Assembly (NCBI GenBank): GCA_032690845.1
Contig: CM064417.1
Location: 11,996,501-12,060,500 of the forward strand
Direction of reading: 5' to 3'
Length of the DNA: 64,000 bases
Source: Eleusine coracana subsp. coracana
Taxonomy: Eukaryota; Streptophyta; Magnoliopsida; Poales; Poaceae
Shown: piece after piece, positions 1 through 11,293 of the stretch
Layout of the letters: each line of letters begins with the position of its first letter
Numbering within the stretch: the stretch's first letter is position 1
The notes under the pieces: model-generated
What the model saw: the letters and a program-made list of their open reading frames with translations, nothing else
What the model was told of the DNA's origin: nothing
Databases searched by the model: none
Position numbers and translations under genes: made by a program

Positions 1-507
1 ATAAAATGTTCAATAAATCTGGATATATTGTTTATTTAGGTTTAGAGAATATTAAATAAATCTAAGAGAAAGCCAGAATAACAAGTAATTTAGGATAGAG
101 AGAATAACAAACAGCAAACAAGGACCAAAAACAAAATAGCCAATATATCAACTCGTCGCTATAGCTTATTGGGTAGGTTAGAGGTCTTTATGCCCATGTA
201 TTAATAATTCTACAATTTGTTTTTGTTCCACGGCAGAAGGTAAACCCTAACTGCTGAATGTGGCTCTTCTGGAGTCCTGTTGTAAATTAACCATTATGGA
301 CACCTATATATATGACTACAATTCCCACTCATTTTTATTTACTTAGACAGATAACATTATTCAAGATTAGTCAAACACTAGAAACTATCATATAAAAAGT
401 AGAACTGGTTCTAGTAGATTTGTCACAGATATATATTATCAAATAAAAAATAGAATATGGCAACCCTGAACAGCAAGCTGCTAATCTGGAGGGAGGGGGA
501 GACGTGC
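1..507. other. AT-rich flank, no gene seen
   Basis: AT-rich sequence without a convincing reading frame; the short ORFs here are low-complexity. The last 40 bases or so are purine-rich and resemble the LINE ORF1 sequence that resumes after the MITE at 1390, so the LINE probably begins somewhere before 508. I could not find its 5' end or its target-site duplication. Confidence 0.5.
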
Positions 508-515
508 TGCAGAGG

Positions 516-1389
516 CAGTGGCGGACGTAGGATTTTAGCGAAGGGTATGCCACTAAAAAAATTTATATGCAACAATAAAAAAATTGCAAGATAATTTAGT
601 ATAGAGGCACTAAATAACATATGGCACTATTTTTTCATATGCAGCAAATATAAAATTTGTAACATAATTAGGTATAGAGACACTAAATAACTTATGGTAA
701 ATCTGAAATTCAACAAATTGCAATATAAATAGCTTAAATGCAACGCTGATGATTTCAAATATAGCCATAAGACCACTATAGAAAATACACTTTCAACACT
801 TGATGTTGCCACCATTAGGAGTTGTACCACACCATTTAAAAAGCAAGTAAACTATATCATCACGTTATGCCTTTGTTTTTCAACAAGCTTAACGAGAATT
901 CAACCTTTATAAAAAAAAGAGAATTCAATAATATAGTCTAGATGTTTAGAACTATCATACTCGCTAATGTCATCCATATAATTATCGAGTGACCCGATTA
1001 TTTTTAAATGAAAAATTGATACTAATTAAGTGACCTGATCTGCCTCGTGATCTCTAATCTACTAGTGACCTAATGATTAGTAACAAATAAATCACAATCT
1101 TGCATAGAGACTGTATGAGAGCAGAGAGATCCAGGAGCGGATAAGGAACAGAGGCTTGAACCTTGAATCTAGAGTTCGGATGGTGACGATGACGGAGATC
1201 AGAGCAACGTCCTTGCTGGACCACAGATCCGCCGTATGCCTGTGCCTTCATTTTCGTGAGTGAATGGTGTATCGTGATCGATCTGCTGTTGTGTTGCGCA
1301 TGCCTTCGTTAATTATTCTTGCATGAGGGATCAGCTGTTTATTTTACTATTTTTTGGCCCATGTGGCATACCCCTTAGGTCTGCCACTG
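516..1389. mobile_element. non-autonomous hAT-like element (MITE) with terminal inverted repeats
   Basis: The left end reads CAGTGGCGGACGTAGGAT and the right end is its imperfect inverse, CAGTGGCAGACCTAAGG on the opposite strand. Both continue into GGGTATGCCAC, so the inverted repeat spans about 27 bases. The flanks are TGCAGAGG (508-515) and TGTAGAGA (1390-1397), a diverged 8-bp target duplication with 6 of 8 bases equal, which is the hAT length. The 874-bp interior is AT-rich and has no transposase frame, so it depends on a transposase elsewhere. It sits within LINE ORF1. The element at 40575-40845 has a very similar terminus. What is seen is the termini and repeat; the hAT assignment follows from the 8-bp duplication. 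Confidence 0.75.
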
Positions 1390-1857
1390 TGTAGAGAAGT
1401 GATCAAGAGGGAGGTACTGTTAAAAGTCTTGGTGGGGGCTTGGGGGCTGGTGACCGAAGGTTTGAAGTTGGACGGATGATGGAGGTGGATGAGCCTTTGG
1501 AGGAGGAAATCGAGGGGGAGAGCAAAGAAGTGATCGGGAGGAAGGTAAAGGACCCTGACCACGGTGAAGGACAGCAGTAGGTGCGTAGCACAAAGGGGGG
1601 GGGGTGGAGAGGGGGCATCCGGAGAAGGGGGGAATAAGCCTGTTACGTTCCGTCGCTGGCAGCAAACATCTGGTGGTACCAAGAGTACTACTACCGCTGA
1701 GGGCCCGGAGAGGAAGAGGCGCCTGATGCTAGATGTCGAGGAGGAGGGAGGCAAGGAGAGAAAGAAGAAGGCTGTGGAGGAGCCTCTGATGAGTGTGGAT
1801 GTTAGTGTGGCAAACATTAAGGTAGGGCTGCAGGGACAACCCTGCCCGGATCAATGA
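1390..1857 (+). pseudogene. LINE ORF1, 3' part (broken)
   Basis: An open frame from 1564 to 1857 encodes a basic, Glu/Lys/Gly-rich tail with no recognisable zinc knuckle left. Its stop overlaps the next start as ATGA (1854-1857), the usual close spacing of ORF1 and ORF2 in plant L1 elements. Upstream, the frame from 1390 is interrupted by stops and, before that, by the hAT MITE. ORF1 proteins of plant LINEs bind the element RNA. The assignment rests mainly on position directly before the endonuclease frame, since the residues themselves are low-complexity. Confidence 0.55.
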
Positions 1858-2164
1858 GGATTATAGCATGGAATTGTCGGAGATTGGGGAACGGCAAGAC
1901 AATTCGTGGCCTTCTGGATCTCCAGAAGGAGGAGGCCCCGGATGTTTTGTTTCTTACGGAGACAAAACATGATCACAAGTGGATGGAGTGGTTACAATGG
2001 AGGTTAGAGCTGACAAACATGGTGGCAAAAGACAGTGTGCGGGCGAGTAGTGGACTGGTAGCTTTTTGGAGGAAAGAAATTGATCTTTCGATTCAGAGCA
2101 TGTCAAAGTATCACATTGACATGACTATAAAAGAGGAGGATGGGTTCACATGGAGGTACTCAGG
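1854..2164 (+). pseudogene. LINE ORF2 start: apurinic-like endonuclease domain, N-terminal part
   Basis: The frame opens MRIIAWNCRRLGN, matching the first motif of the EEP/APE-type endonuclease of L1 LINEs (the Asn in WNCRG-like motifs binds metal). It continues with the LFLTETK motif, whose Glu is catalytic, and a Trp-rich stretch. In the intact family this nuclease nicks target DNA to prime reverse transcription. The frame is cut after the codons for WRYSG, where the copia composite inserted; the same frame resumes at 27155. The five bases TCAGG at 2160-2164 are repeated at 27150-27154. The element cannot be active in this state. Confidence 0.85.
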
Positions 2165-2315
2165 TGAATGGACCGAGTGACCGAGGGGGGGGGGGGGGGT
2201 GAATCAGGAACTCGCACTATGTACCAAATTTGCCAATTCCTAAAACCGACCACTTAAAACAACTCCTACACAATTCTAGTGATGATCGCACTAGAAAGAT
2301 AATGAATCTATGAAA
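2165..2315 (-). repeat. truncated outer LTR of the copia composite
   Basis: About 150 bases equal to the first part (in + coordinates) of the LTRs at 2776 and 25976. It includes the GGACCGAGTGA start and a run of 15 G (2185-2199). At about 2315-2323 it joins internal gag sequence directly, so the rest of this LTR and most of an internal region are missing. By eye it differs from the LTR at 2776 at about 10 of 140 positions, more than the two inner copies differ from each other. Confidence 0.8.
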
Positions 2316-2322
2316 AGCCGAG

Positions 2323-2775
2323 AGTCAAGTAAGTCCTTATTCTCATTAGCACGAAAAGCGAAGAACTCCTCAACAAGTGTATCAGTAGCATGACCAATAA
2401 AGGACTCACAAGCATCATCAGCACTAGTCATACTGGAAGAGCAAGCAAGATCAAGAGAGCCAACATTATCAATCATTGCATTAGGCACACTAGTAGAGTA
2501 ACCTATCAAATCATCACTAGCAGAATCTAGGCACTCACTAGAACTAGGCACATCCACACAATCATCATTATCATATACATGATCATCGGTAAAGGTATTG
2601 GCAAAGTCCATAAGTATGTCCATCAACTCATCCGGAATCATGATATTTAGGTATCTTTTCAAGCGATCCTTCCATGGGCCATGACCCGGCCCTAAATAGG
2701 ATGACATCCCAACTCAATACGGCCACTACTTAAGGCGGTTAAGCCCTATGATGAGCACTTGGCTCTGCTACCACT
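2323..2775 (-). pseudogene. duplicated 5' internal segment (PBS plus gag start) of the copia composite
   Basis: This segment repeats 25520-25975 with only about seven differences seen by eye. On the minus strand it has the primer-binding site next to the LTR (TGGTAGCAGAGCC, a one-base variant of the tRNA-Met type TGGTATCAGAGCC). It also holds the start of the gag-like frame, MSSYLGPGHGPW, with Asp/Ser-rich sequence after it. It ends abruptly at the LTR remnant, so no complete protein is possible. Its presence on the far side of an LTR shows that two internal regions once lay in tandem. Confidence 0.85.
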
Positions 2776-4730
2776 TGAAAGGACCGAGTGATCGAGGGGG
2801 GGGGGGGGGGGGGGGGGGAGTGAATCGGGAACTCGCACTATGTACCAAATTTGCCAATTCCTAAAACTCACCACTCAAAACAACTCCTACACAATTCTAG
2901 TGATGATCACACGAGCAAGATAATGAACCTATGAAAGGAACTACAACCTAAGCATACTAGTGGATCACACAGATAATACAACTCCTATGCAAGCTAGTGA
3001 GAAAGACACACGGAAGCAAACAACAAGCTAGCAAAGGAACCTACTCAAGCAATGCTACAAGATAAGGAACTAGAGCACACAAGCATGAGTAGTACAATAC
3101 ATACAAGGGTGAGTAATCAATCCAATGCAACTCCTATACATGCTAGTAATCAAGTATGAAAGCTAAGCACTACTAGCAAGTAAAGAAGCCTATTCATGCA
3201 AGTCTGCAAGGTAATCAACTAGAACAAGGTAATCACACAAGCATGAATAGCACGGTATATAAATGTGAAAAGTAATGCATCAAAGTAAGGAGTAGAGTAA
3301 GAGATGGCTCATGATTTTTTTTTCGAGGTCTCGGAAGGATGGCGCCTTCCCCTACTCCTCGTTGGACCACTCTCGCTGGAGTGCCGGTCCCTCCTGCCAC
3401 CAATGTGGAGTTCTCGCCCATGAGCCTGCAACCACTCCCAGAGTGAAGACACAGTGCGCGTCACTGCTGCCACCGAGGCACAAGCTCGCCTCCTCGAGAA
3501 CTTGCCGGACTCCCTGAGCCGACACTGGCGCTCACTATTGATGCCCCTTTTCACTGGCGGGCTCAAACCGTATACAAATATGTGGCGGCCTTCACAACCA
3601 ATCATGATAGGCTTGATCACCGACACCTAACCGGTCTAGATCTCACCATACACCAAAAGTAACAACCTAGATCATACTCTCAAGGACGCCCTAGCCTTAG
3701 ATATGCATTAATGCTCAAGTTACTCTCACTAGCACTCTCAAGATATGCAATATCTCCTCCTAGTGCTCTCCTCTTTGCCTCTTGGCTCTCACCAAATGCT
3801 CCAAGCAATTCCACTGGCCAAGAGTGGTCTCCAAGACCCCAGCAACGAAGTTATATAGGCTTCCAACCTCCAACTACCTGTTGCTCCACGAAGTTGCGTT
3901 TCTAGACCCAATGACCGGACTGTCCCGTCACTGCCAAACCAGGTCCATCCAGTCTCTCTGGAACGGTTCCCAGAACCGTCGACTGCTCTGTCCAGACAAC
4001 TCCTCTGAACTGACCGGACCATCCGGTTAGCTGACCGGACCGTCCTGTCATTTTCTCTCTCCAGTCCAGAATCTTTCTCAGTGCTGCTTCCTCTCTTGCC
4101 TGTGTGGAGCCATACAGACCAGACCGTCCGGTCTGTAGACCATACCGTCCGGTCACTACAGTTCCCAACACAGACAGATTCCTCACTGCCCATTGTAAGT
4201 CCCAGAAAAATCCTCTTAGTGACCGTACAGTCCGGTCACCACTGACCCCACTGTCCGGTCAGTTCGTCTAGAAGCTGAAACTCATCGTCCTCGCTTGACT
4301 TCATTTCTCGGCTTCTCCGAACAGCTCCTTGGCTTCTCCACTGTCACCTAGTGCCTGTGATTTCACTGAGCATCCATGCACATCACCAACTAGTGTGACC
4401 TAAGAGACATGACCTAGACCCCCTTGATAGTCCATTTTTTCCTATGCCTCAAAGCCCTAACAACTAGACAAGTGTTCCCAACACTTGCTCCATAGCTTGT
4501 CCTCAGCTTTGATCCATCTCCATCAAAATTGCACTCCATCAAGCTCACAAGCCTCCATGCTTTTGGTCATTATCATCAATTGCCAAGGCCGTCGTCTACA
4601 ATCATCATAAGATAGAAAAGGTTTCCTACACGAACAACACTCGTGTAGACATTAGTCACACATTTCATGTTTGTCATTCATCATCAAAACATCATACCTT
4701 GGGGTGACCTCAATGGTCATGATCTTTACA
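2776..4730 (-). repeat. LTR of the copia composite (3' LTR of the main unit)
   Basis: 1955 bp, from TGAAAGGACC to GATCTTTACA. It carries a run of 23 G at 2796-2818 and a cluster of palindromic GACCGGAC/GTCCGGTC motifs at about 3910-4260. Minus-strand polypurine sequence (AAAAAGAGGGAGAT) abuts its inner edge at 4731. The LTR at 25976-27149 lacks about 770 bp that are present here, roughly 3376-4135. The short frames in it are not genes. Confidence 0.85.
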
Positions 4731-6192
4731 ATCTCCCTCTTTTTGGTGATGCATGACAACCACAACTTATGTTGATCCAAAATGGACGAGCAATAAGGAA
4801 CCAAAGGAAAAGAGTGGATTGAAAAGATTACCTTGGTTCTTACCTTGAAAGTAGTCTCCCCCTTGAAGTGTGCTAGATGTTGAGGGAGAACTACCCAAAT
4901 ACATAGCGCACTAGATGTTGAGCTTGAGTTGAATTTTGCGCCCGTCATGGTGTCGTGGTTGTTGATCTTGTTGATGTAGACACACACCATAGACATAGAT
5001 GTTGGTGTAGATATCCATTTTTGTTCTTCTCCGTGACGGTGTAGGTGTTCATCTTGACATGATCTTCATGTGTACTTCAAGTGAACATGCACCATTGTCT
5101 TGATAATCTTCATTTGATCTTCATGTTCTCCTCTTTGTCACTTCATAGCTTCCTCAAATCTACTTGTTCTTATCCCCTTCTTGATGGTTCTTCATGTTCT
5201 CCTCTTTGTCACTTCATAGCTTCCTCGTATCTACTTGTTCTTCTCCCCTTCTTCATTGTTCGTCATGTTCTCCTCTTTGTCACTTCATAGCTTCCTTGTA
5301 TCTTCTTGTTCTTCATGTTCTTGATGGTTGATCTTCATGTTCTTTTCCATCTTTACTTCTCCCCTTTGACTTGACTTTTGGATCTCCATCTTCTTCTCAC
5401 CCTTTGTCACCTATCACCAAAAACCAAGGACAAAACACAAGAGAACCAAGGAGCAAATAATAAACGGCAAGAGTTAGGAAACTCCCCCTTTCATGGTGCT
5501 CCTCCTTGGTCATGATGGTGTTCCACCATAGCTCCCCCTACACACATGACTTAACAAAATATTTTCTCAAGTATGCAATGTAGTCATTTGTGTGATGGGA
5601 ATGTATGAGCCACTTGTCTTTGAGCCATGCCAGTAGATTTAACCTCGGAGCTCGTTTGAACGTGACTCAATGGGCATGAAGCACAAAGATCACTCTGTGA
5701 TCATCTAGAGGGTCATATACTTACATTGTAAATAAGCAACTCCCCCTAGAAACATGCTCGGGAGCATGTAAGGTATCACGATGCAAGAGTGCATGAATGC
5801 AAGTGCAAATGCAACAAGTATACACATGCATGATGCAATGCTAAAGAAAAAAGAGAGAAAGGCTACAAACCAAAGTGCCAATGACGAGTTGTTCCCTTCT
5901 TGAGCATACTCACAATGGACCATTCTTCAAAGCCTTGGGCACACCATGAACCACCTTTCCAAGCTTAACCCAAGTCCATTGCTATCTCAAGGAGGTCCAA
6001 ACTCGACCTACAAACAAAGAGAAACAAGCACAAAACAAAGGCACAAACAACAAACAAACAAGACTATGCATATTTACAAGAGACAAGCTTTAGGGTTACT
6101 CATGTGAAGTTTGAAAGGTCGAGAACATTTAGTTCTCCCCTTAGCTTGTTGTAGGTCTTCTCGTTGAGTGCCTTGGTGAAGATATCTGCCAA
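4731..6192 (-). other. 3' non-coding region of the copia composite with several polypurine tracts
   Basis: There is no coding frame. On the plus strand, CTCCCTCTTTTT lies at the LTR edge and further tracts of the CTCCCCCT type lie near 5482, 5530 and 5741; they read as purine tracts on the element's coding strand. Repeated polypurine tracts between pol and the 3' LTR are known in Sireviruses. The words TTTAACCTCG and CAATGGGCATGAAGCACAA (around 5640-5685) recur in the pol-less element near 49019-49067, showing that the two share this region. Confidence 0.65.
5122..5319. repeat. 71-bp tandem repeat, about 2.8 copies
   Basis: Units begin CATGTTCTCCTCTTTGTC at 5122, 5193 and 5264, an exact 71-base period, each followed by ACTTCATAGCTTCC and a TTGTTCTT-rich spacer. 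It is pyrimidine-rich and lies in the 3' non-coding region of the copia element. No function is evident. Confidence 0.9.
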
Positions 6193-7041
6193 TTATTCAT
6201 GAGACCGCACACTTACCAACTCAATATCCTCCTTCTCAACATGGTCCCTTATGAAGTGTTGCCTCACTTGTATATGTTTTGCATGACCATGATCTCCAGT
6301 TTTGAGAACCATCTTGATTGCGGCCTCACTGTCACAATATAATGACATTTGAGTGTAGTTGAGGCCATAATCCGAGAGCATTTGCCACATGTAGAGAAGT
6401 TGGGCACAACACGCTCCCGCCGTCATGTACTCCGTTTTAGCTGTGGATAAAGCCACCGAGTTTTGCTTCTTTGAGCTCCAAGGTACTAGAGATCTTCCAA
6501 GAAATTGGCAACCTCTCGATATACTCTTCCTATTCACCTTGCATCCCGTGAAGTCCGAGTCCGAATACCCAAGTAACTCAAAGATTGTTCCTCTAGGATA
6601 CCATAATCCCATAGTAGGTGTGTACTTGAGGTATCTCAGAATCCTCTTCATGGCCTTCAAGTGAGACTCCTTCGGATTTGCTTGATAGCGTGCACACAAG
6701 CAAACACTAAACATGATGTCCGATCTTGAGGCGGTGAGATAGAGCAAAGAACCAATCATTGATCTATAGAGCTTGGGGTTCACCGGTTTTCCCTTTGCAT
6801 CATCATCTATGGGTTTGCTTGTTGCCATGGGTGTATGCAAAAACTTGCAATTTTCCATGTTAATTCTCTTGAGTAGGTCCGTGGTGTATTTCTCTTGGTT
6901 GATGAAGTTCCCTTTGCTCAATTGCTTCACTTGAAAACCAAAGAACACATGCAACTCTCCAATCATTGACATTTGAAATTCCCTTGCCATCATTTCCCAG
7001 AACTCTTCATTCAACTTCTCATTGGTTGACCCATAGATGAT
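6193..7041 (-). pseudogene. copia RT C-terminus and RNase H
   Basis: The minus-strand frame from 7014 to 6193 starts just after the RT active site (GSTNEKLNEEFW) and includes LSKGNFINQEKYTTDLLKR, TASRSDIMF and YSDSDFTGC, a metal-binding Asp region of RNase H. It then has WSSKKQNSVALSTAKTEY and YCDSEAAIK. Family members read STAEAEY, so the first Glu is Lys here. The frame ends at a stop after SVRSHE, before the ADIFTK motif, which follows in the sequence. It joins precisely to the RT part at 21918 when the gypsy insert and one ATGAT copy are removed. It would have degraded the RNA strand during reverse transcription. Confidence 0.9.
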
Positions 7042-7418
7042 TGTTAAGACTTCTACTCGGTAATAAATTTATAGGGCTACATCGAGATTAAGCATTCGAT
7101 GGTCAGGACATAAGACGCCGATTTAGACAGGTTCGGGCCATCTCGACGAGAGTAAAAACCCTACGTCCTGTGTTCTGGGGTTTGTATTGATGTTGTGTTG
7201 TCTGTCCCTCGATGGGGATTCCCTGCCGTCTTATATATCCGGTCGGCAAGGGGGTACATGAAGAGTCCTACTCGTAGTCTACAAGGATTCACATAGAAAG
7301 TCTATCTCTAATTACCTTGTGCTCCACGCCGACTCGGTCGGTTCCCTTATGGATGAGGTACCCGGTTGTCTACCGACTTAGGCATAGCTATGGATACCTG
7401 TAAGGTAAGTATTCCACA
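7042..7418 (-). repeat. 3' LTR of the Tat element
   Basis: 377 bp, TGTTAAGACT to GTATTCCACA. It pairs with 21541-21917. It contains TCGACGAGAGTAAAAACCC and a CTTATATATCC stretch that could be a TATA region. It directly follows the target copy ATGAT. Confidence 0.9.
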
Positions 7419-8196
7419 ACAGCCCCCGAGTGCTTCCTGATTTTTAGCTTTGACCTGCTGAGTGATCTTCGAGATTATGTGATTAGATCACAAATTAGGA
7501 AGACCTCTTGATTGAAGCGGGGTGCACCTGATCAGGTATAGCCCCGACTCTTGTATAATTTGGAGGCTAACAAATAATGCAAAAGTCTAATAATATTAGC
7601 TCTTAACATTTTGTTATATATAATTTACTCAAACCATCAAGTTCGAGCTTAAGTAAACTTGTCAAATCAGAAGGTTAATTAGCAAGATATCAATTTTGAC
7701 GACCGATTAATAGAAAGGTCGAGTGATACACACTCTTGTCTGAGTGACTTGTGGATCTAAATTTCATGTCATCAATTATGTTTTAACCCATATAAAAGAA
7801 TATGACATCAATCATATAATAGTACTAAGCTAAATGACATAAATCATAATATAGCTTTTCCTTATTGAATTGTCACTCTACTCAATGTAAGTCCAATTTT
7901 GATAATTAATTATTGACATTAATCAATAACTTATCTCCTGAACTTACATCCGTACGACCATCAAGTCCTCTGCTACATAATCATCAAATCATATAGATAT
8001 GGAAAGTATTTTTAAGTGGATTTACCACTGTTTCTCATCAAAGAAGCCCCCGAGATTATTTTTCTGGGTTAATAGCTCTAATTCTTTTTAAAGAATAAAG
8101 CCTGTTATATTATTATTATTATTAAACAGAAAAACCCATCACTGTGTGGCCCATACCAGCCCATGAGACCCAGAGACAAGGTCAAAGAGGTGAAGG
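7419..8196. other. non-coding end of the Tat element, upstream region of the antisense gene
   Basis: AT-rich, with CAGCCCCCGAG at the LTR edge and AAGCCCCCGAG again near 8044; the latter phrase also recurs near 8356. No coding frame is supported. On the plus strand the last part serves as the upstream region of the spliced gene that starts at 8410. Confidence 0.5.
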
Positions 8197-8204
8197 TATA
8201 AAAG
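8197..8204 (+). promoter_or_regulatory. TATA box of the antisense gene
   Basis: TATAAAAG lies 206 bases before the proposed start codon at 8410, on the strand opposite to the retroelement's own genes. It is followed by a GC-richer leader, as in a plant gene promoter. The function is inferred from position and sequence only. Confidence 0.55.
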
Positions 8205-8409
8205 GGGTTGTGGACTGTTGACTCTAATTCCATGCCGCCATTTGCACACAACGCTTCGTCTTCCCCGTGCTTCCCCTGTTCTTGCGACTCCTCTGCTTCC
8301 AGAACTAGGGTTAGCGCATTCTCCCATCGTCGCTGCAGATCTTCATCACCATCAAGCCCCCGAGCATTAGCTTGGGTTTAGATCCACCGCATTTTTACAT
8401 CCCTTAAAG

Positions 8410-11293
8410 ATGACTCGCAAATCATACAAGAAGGCCGCCACTGCTGAGTCCTCCTCTTCCGAGCTGGAGATCATGGAACAACTACGGGAGTTCTCAAAGA
8501 GCAACATCTCCACCACCGATCTGAACAAGATGGTGGAGGACGGCATCCTTCCAGAGCAAGCTCGTATCGACTAGAAGGTACCAAAAGAGACTCGCCCCCT
8601 TCCAATCCATCAACAAATCATAATTTTCTGCTCATTTTTCGAGCATGGCTTCGGAGTTCCCTGCTGCAGTTTTCTACGCGGGCTCCTTTTCTTTTATGGG
8701 ATTGAGCTCATCAACCTCAATCCCAACTCAATCCTTCATATTGCTATCTTTGTGCATATGTGCGAAGCTTTTCTGGGCATTCTGTCCCATTTTTCTTTGT
8801 TTTGCCATCTATTCGTCCTCCAACTGCTGCCAACCAAGGAAAACCAAGTCGCCATAGGTGGAGTTGGTTTCCAGTTGTGCAAGAAGGAGGCCTACATCAA
8901 TGTACCATTGAAGACCGGGAACAAGAACTAGAAGGATGAGTGGTTCTACTGTGACAATCCTCCTCATGTTCTTGCCGACTTCTCTGGTGCCAAGGCCATT
9001 CACCAGGTGCGGTGGTCAGAGAGACCTGACCCAACTGACTCCCAAATAGTTGCTCTGCTAGAGAAAATCGTAGAGCTAAAGAATGAAGGGGTCGACGGCA
9101 TCACTGTAGCAAAAAGCTTTATAGTGCGCCGAGTGCAACCGCTGAAGAAACAAAGCCACTCCGCCAGGGATTATGCCACCAACGACGAGACGAGGGAGGT
9201 GCCTGATCTGCCAAACTCCACTCTGCGTCGGTGACGATTATCAAAAATGTTTGAAGGAGACATCATCCAAGACCACTCCTTAATCACGAAGACATACAAC
9301 ATGGGCACTCTGTGGGCCCGAGTAAGCCTCGGTTGTCTTGAATGATTCTAATGTCTTTTTGAATAATCACAATGTGTGATGTCTTGATGTTTTTGCAGGT
9401 CTTGGACACTTATGTGTCATACCCTCCACTCCCTTCGACCGATTCTGAGGGACTGGATTATGTCAAAAAACCATCGCAGACTGGCACCGGTGGAGCCAGC
9501 TCTTTAGCGGTCGCCCGATCGACCGAAGAGGTCATCGCCAACATCTCCACAGCACCTCCTCACCCTGACTTGCCCTCTCCTAGCCGACGAGTAAAGCAGA
9601 CTGCTCAACATCGTCGGCAATATGTGGGAGATGACGATGATGATGATGAGGAGCGCCGTCAAGATGCCAGCCTACCGACTCCTACACACTCCGACCAACC
9701 ATCAAGCCAGTCGGAGCCCCCGAGCAAATCAGATAGTGGTGCAGGGGTGGCAAAGAAGATCGATGAAGCCGCCAAGACTTCCCTGAAGAGGAAGGATTTT
9801 GACCTACAGACCACTTCTATAAAGAAGAAAGTCTGTCGGATCAAAATTAAAAAAGCCTTCGGGTATAATTCTTCATGGTTTCGATTCTTTATCGTTGTTA
9901 TTATCAACTATCTATTAGGATTTAACGTTATGCTCTTTGGCAATCATAGCGATCAGTCAAGTCATACTCAGAGCGCCCAAGGGTCTCAAGACACTCGGTC
10001 GACTCCTACTCCTCGACCGACTGACCATCCTCAGCCGGTCCGCACACAATCAAGCGTGCAGACCGATCCGAGGAAGTCGCCCAATGCTCCAGTGCCCATG
10101 CCACTGCTGACGTCTGCTCCTTAGACCGTCGACCCTTTCCTAATTGTCATTTCTTCTCCCTGTTATAAGGGTAAGACCGTGTTGGTCGAGGAGTCATCGA
10201 GTCGACCAGAAGCTGAGGACATGGACGTCATGCATCAGCATTGAGAGGCCAACAAGGTACATCAGTACTAAGTCATTTATTCAGGGAATATTCTTCCAGC
10301 TAACCATACCCTTCTTCATATTTTGGGAATATATTCTCTTCAGGAGAAGAAGCAAGCTAGGATTGAATACCTCGAGGCCGAAACTTTTGGTAAGTCCCTA
10401 ATATCTTGTGCATTTAAACTTCTCCTTTAGAGGTATTGAATTTTTATCAACAGTTACTGGCAAGCAGCTCTCCCAAGCCAGAAGGCAAATTGAGAAGCTG
10501 CAGACCAACCATAAGGAGGTGACCAAAGCTCTGGAGTAAAGTCGGGCTAATGTCATTGGTAAGATTGCAGACCAACTTATATTTGCTTCTTTCTCACTTT
10601 TAATGCCAAAATCTTTATTTGTGTTTTTAGCTCATGATCAGAAGGTCACCGACCTGGAGAAATTAACTTCAAACCAGCAGAGATTCTTAGATGCTCTGAC
10701 TACAGAGAACAATGATCTCTCCAAATCGGTTGGAGAGCAGAGCGCCGAGATCATTCGCCTGAAGAAAGAACTAGAGGAGACTGAAGGAAAGATTGAGGAA
10801 GCTAAGAGCATCTCCAATTCTTTCAAATATAATCTTGCCAGTAAGCTATCTTTTTAAGTCTCCTATCATCGCTTTTGGACTTCATCATCTAATACCCTTC
10901 ATGACTTTTGCAGCTATATCTTACGGCACTCGAAAAACATTGGATTATATCCATGCTAACCAAGTGGAGAAGACCGAGCACTCCTTGGAGTACTTGCTAG
11001 AGCACGCGCTGGAGGTGATCGCCAAGAATATCAGAAAAGTGGCAACTGAGGCCGGGAGTCAAGTACTGGCTATTTGTCAATCTTGGTCTCCTGCTCTTCC
11101 ATTGGACAAAGTCAAGGAGGGCTTCAACCCTGACTTCACGATCGATCAATGTCAGTTGCTTATGGATTCCATGCTGGAAACCTCTCGTGTCTTAGTTGAT
11201 AATGTAGAGGTCGACCCCATCACGTCGTCTCCTCCAGCAACTCCAGAGGTAGAATTACAAGATGATGCCTCCCCTCCTTCACAGGAGACGTAA
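8410..11293 (+). pseudogene. spliced antisense gene of the Tat element (putative gypsy-type transposon protein family)
   Basis: A seven-exon model fits: 8410-9321, 9399-9862, 9950-10256, 10344-10389, 10454-10558, 10631-10840 and 10914-11293, each intron with GT and AG ends. The clearest acceptors are TTTTTGCAG at 9398 and ACTTTTGCAG at 10913. Exon 1 begins MTRKSYKKAA and contains the family core, HGFGVP, LRGLLFFYGIEL, LNPNSILHIAIF and CEAFLGIL, matching plant 'putative gypsy type transposon' (PF04195-like) proteins. Exons 2-3 are Ser/Pro/Asp-rich and exons 4-6 are coiled-coil-like. Stops at 8572 and 8929 (TAG where Trp is likely), 9232 and 10122 break the frame, so it is decayed. Its function in the family is unknown. 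Exon 3's end and exon 4 are the least certain parts. Confidence 0.7.

Noticed and set aside
1347..1817. Pro/Ser-rich minus-strand frame of 156 codons
   Set aside because: Opposite strand of the purine-rich LINE ORF1; low complexity and no homology that I recognise.
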